From contig NZ_BOOJ01000029.1 in the NCBI RefSeq assembly GCF_016863175.1, positions 1-64,000 of the forward strand: a DNA stretch of 64,000 nucleotides. The letters are read 5' to 3'. A model generated the notes under the pieces. It worked only from the letters and a program-made list of their open reading frames with translations. It made no database searches and had not been told where the DNA came from. Shown one piece after another: positions 63,372-64,000 of this stretch (its first letter is position 1; the number at the start of each line of letters is the position of its first letter). The position numbers and the translations under genes were made by a program. This DNA comes from Paraplanobispora siamensis. GTDB lineage: Bacteria; Actinomycetota; Actinomycetes; Streptosporangiales; Streptosporangiaceae.

Positions 63372-64000
63372 TCAGCCGCAGTGGCTCCAGCCGCTCTTCC
63401 ATGACAGCGAGCCGTACACGCCGCCCCAGATGACGCACTTCTTGGCCGCGGTGAGCCGTACCGGGCCCGCGTAGGCGGTGAAGTTGCCGGGGTTGCCCGC
63501 CGAGGCGCCGCCCTGCACCTGGAGGGTGGCGTTCATCTTGATCTTGCCGGGGACCACGTACCTGGACATGGTGACGACGCAGTTCTGCTTGCTCGTGGCG
63601 TTGTAGAGCAGGTAGACGGTCGCGCCGCCGAGGGCGTGGGAGTTGACCTGCTTGAATCCCGCGCCGCACACCCCCGCCGCCGTGTACGGGTTCGGCTTGG
63701 CCGTGGCCGTCGGCTTGACGGTAGCCGTGGGCTTCGTCGTCGGTTTGACGGTAGCCGTGGGCTTGGTGGTGGGCTTGGCGGTCGCGGTGGGCTTCGGTGT
63801 CGGTTTGGGCGTCGGTTTGGGCGTCGGCTTGGAGGTGGGCGTGGCGCTGGGCTTCGCGGTCGGGCCCTGCGTGCCGCCGGTGTCGTCCCCCGTGCCGTCC
63901 CCGGTCTCGCTTCCGGAGTCGTCCTCCGTGTCGTTCCCGGTGTCGTTCCCGGTGTCGTCCCGGGTGCCGTCCCCGGCGCCGGAGGTCGGCTTCCCCGTCG
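63372..64000 (-). CDS. Secreted Thr/Pro-rich protein, 5' end outside window
   Basis: The frame continues past the window end. Visible part: an acidic Asp/Gly/Thr stretch, then KPTPKPT and KPTATVKP repeats (long extracellular stalk), then a ~100-residue C-terminal domain with four Cys (VCGAGFKQVNSHALGGATVY; NCVVTMSRYV; KCVIWGGVYGSLSWKSGWSHCG). This domain occurs at the end of secreted proteins and some Ser/Thr kinases in actinomycetes. Whether the missing N-terminus is a signal peptide or a kinase cannot be told. Confidence 0.8.
   Translation of the reverse strand, partial: TGKPTSGAGDGTRDDTGNDTGNDTEDDSGSETGDGTGDDTGGTQGPTAKPSATPTSKPTPKPTPKPTPKPTATAKPTTKPTATVKPTTKPTATVKPTATAKPNPYTAAGVCGAGFKQVNSHALGGATVYLLYNATSKQNCVVTMSRYVVPGKIKMNATLQVQGGASAGNPGNFTAYAGPVRLTAAKKCVIWGGVYGSLSWKSGWSHCG

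Overview
The window is a very GC-rich chromosomal segment (roughly 70% or more G+C by eye) from a filamentous-type actinomycete, most likely a Streptosporangiales relative. The reasons are frequent GTG/TTG starts, leaderless-looking genes, an XRE regulator of the DUF5753 type with small partner genes, GH6/CBM2 cellulase, three-repeat secreted proteins, and paired acyl-CoA carboxylases for branched-chain and terpenoid acids. The taxonomic call is inference. I found no rRNA, tRNA or CRISPR. The first gene (sbcC-like) and the last gene (a secreted Thr/Pro-rich protein) run off the window.

0-12.7 kb: the end of an SbcC nuclease subunit and a membrane diguanylate cyclase. They are followed by a tightly overlapping minus-strand operon of three genes: a 1078-aa SMC-like ATPase with an atypical ABC-signature region, and two ~410-aa winged-helix-like proteins. 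An M50-type membrane peptidase gene lies just upstream on the same strand. This looks like a condensin-like SMC complex without the Toprim nuclease of Wadjet/MksBEFG, and it is my main candidate for an undescribed system. A CorA transporter follows. 12.7-20.3 kb: a fused alpha-beta 2-oxoacid dehydrogenase E1, a secreted three-repeat protein, a DrrAB-type ABC exporter, an MFS exporter, and a gene-poor stretch with an AT-rich operator and a strong isolated terminator.

20.3-26.8 kb: a leucine-catabolism locus. A TetR repressor is divergent from methylcrotonyl-CoA-carboxylase-type beta and alpha subunits, HMG-CoA lyase and an acyl-CoA dehydrogenase, with two identical-architecture operators between. 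26.8-34.8 kb: accessory material. It holds a decayed tyrosine integrase, two VOC proteins, a neocarzinostatin-family secreted protein, an XRE-cupin regulator divergent from a methyltransferase with a His-Gly repeat, an aldo/keto reductase, a TetR/peroxiredoxin-like pair sharing a 38-bp palindrome, and small secreted proteins. 35-44 kb: GH6-CBM2 cellulase with a CebR-like box, a methyltransferase, a large protein with a sigma-region-4-like segment, pseudouridine catabolism (psuG-psuK), a LysR regulator and a phytoene-desaturase-like oxidoreductase.

44-53.9 kb: a two-component system followed by a GT2-GtrA protein and a GT39-type membrane glycosyltransferase, a TetR regulator, a secreted trypsin-like protease, and an XRE-DUF5753 regulator flanked by two tiny genes. 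53.9-63.2 kb: a long minus-strand catabolic block (carboxylase beta and alpha, enoyl-CoA hydratase, NAD-binding SDR/DUF2867 protein, AtuA-family protein, ACAD11-like phosphotransferase). It resembles acyclic-terpene (Atu) or leucine/isovalerate (Liu) degradation and has two GAACA-N-TGTTC-like operators. Together with the E1 fusion and the 20-27 kb operon, the window carries much of a branched-chain acid degradation route, with two complete acyl-CoA carboxylases.
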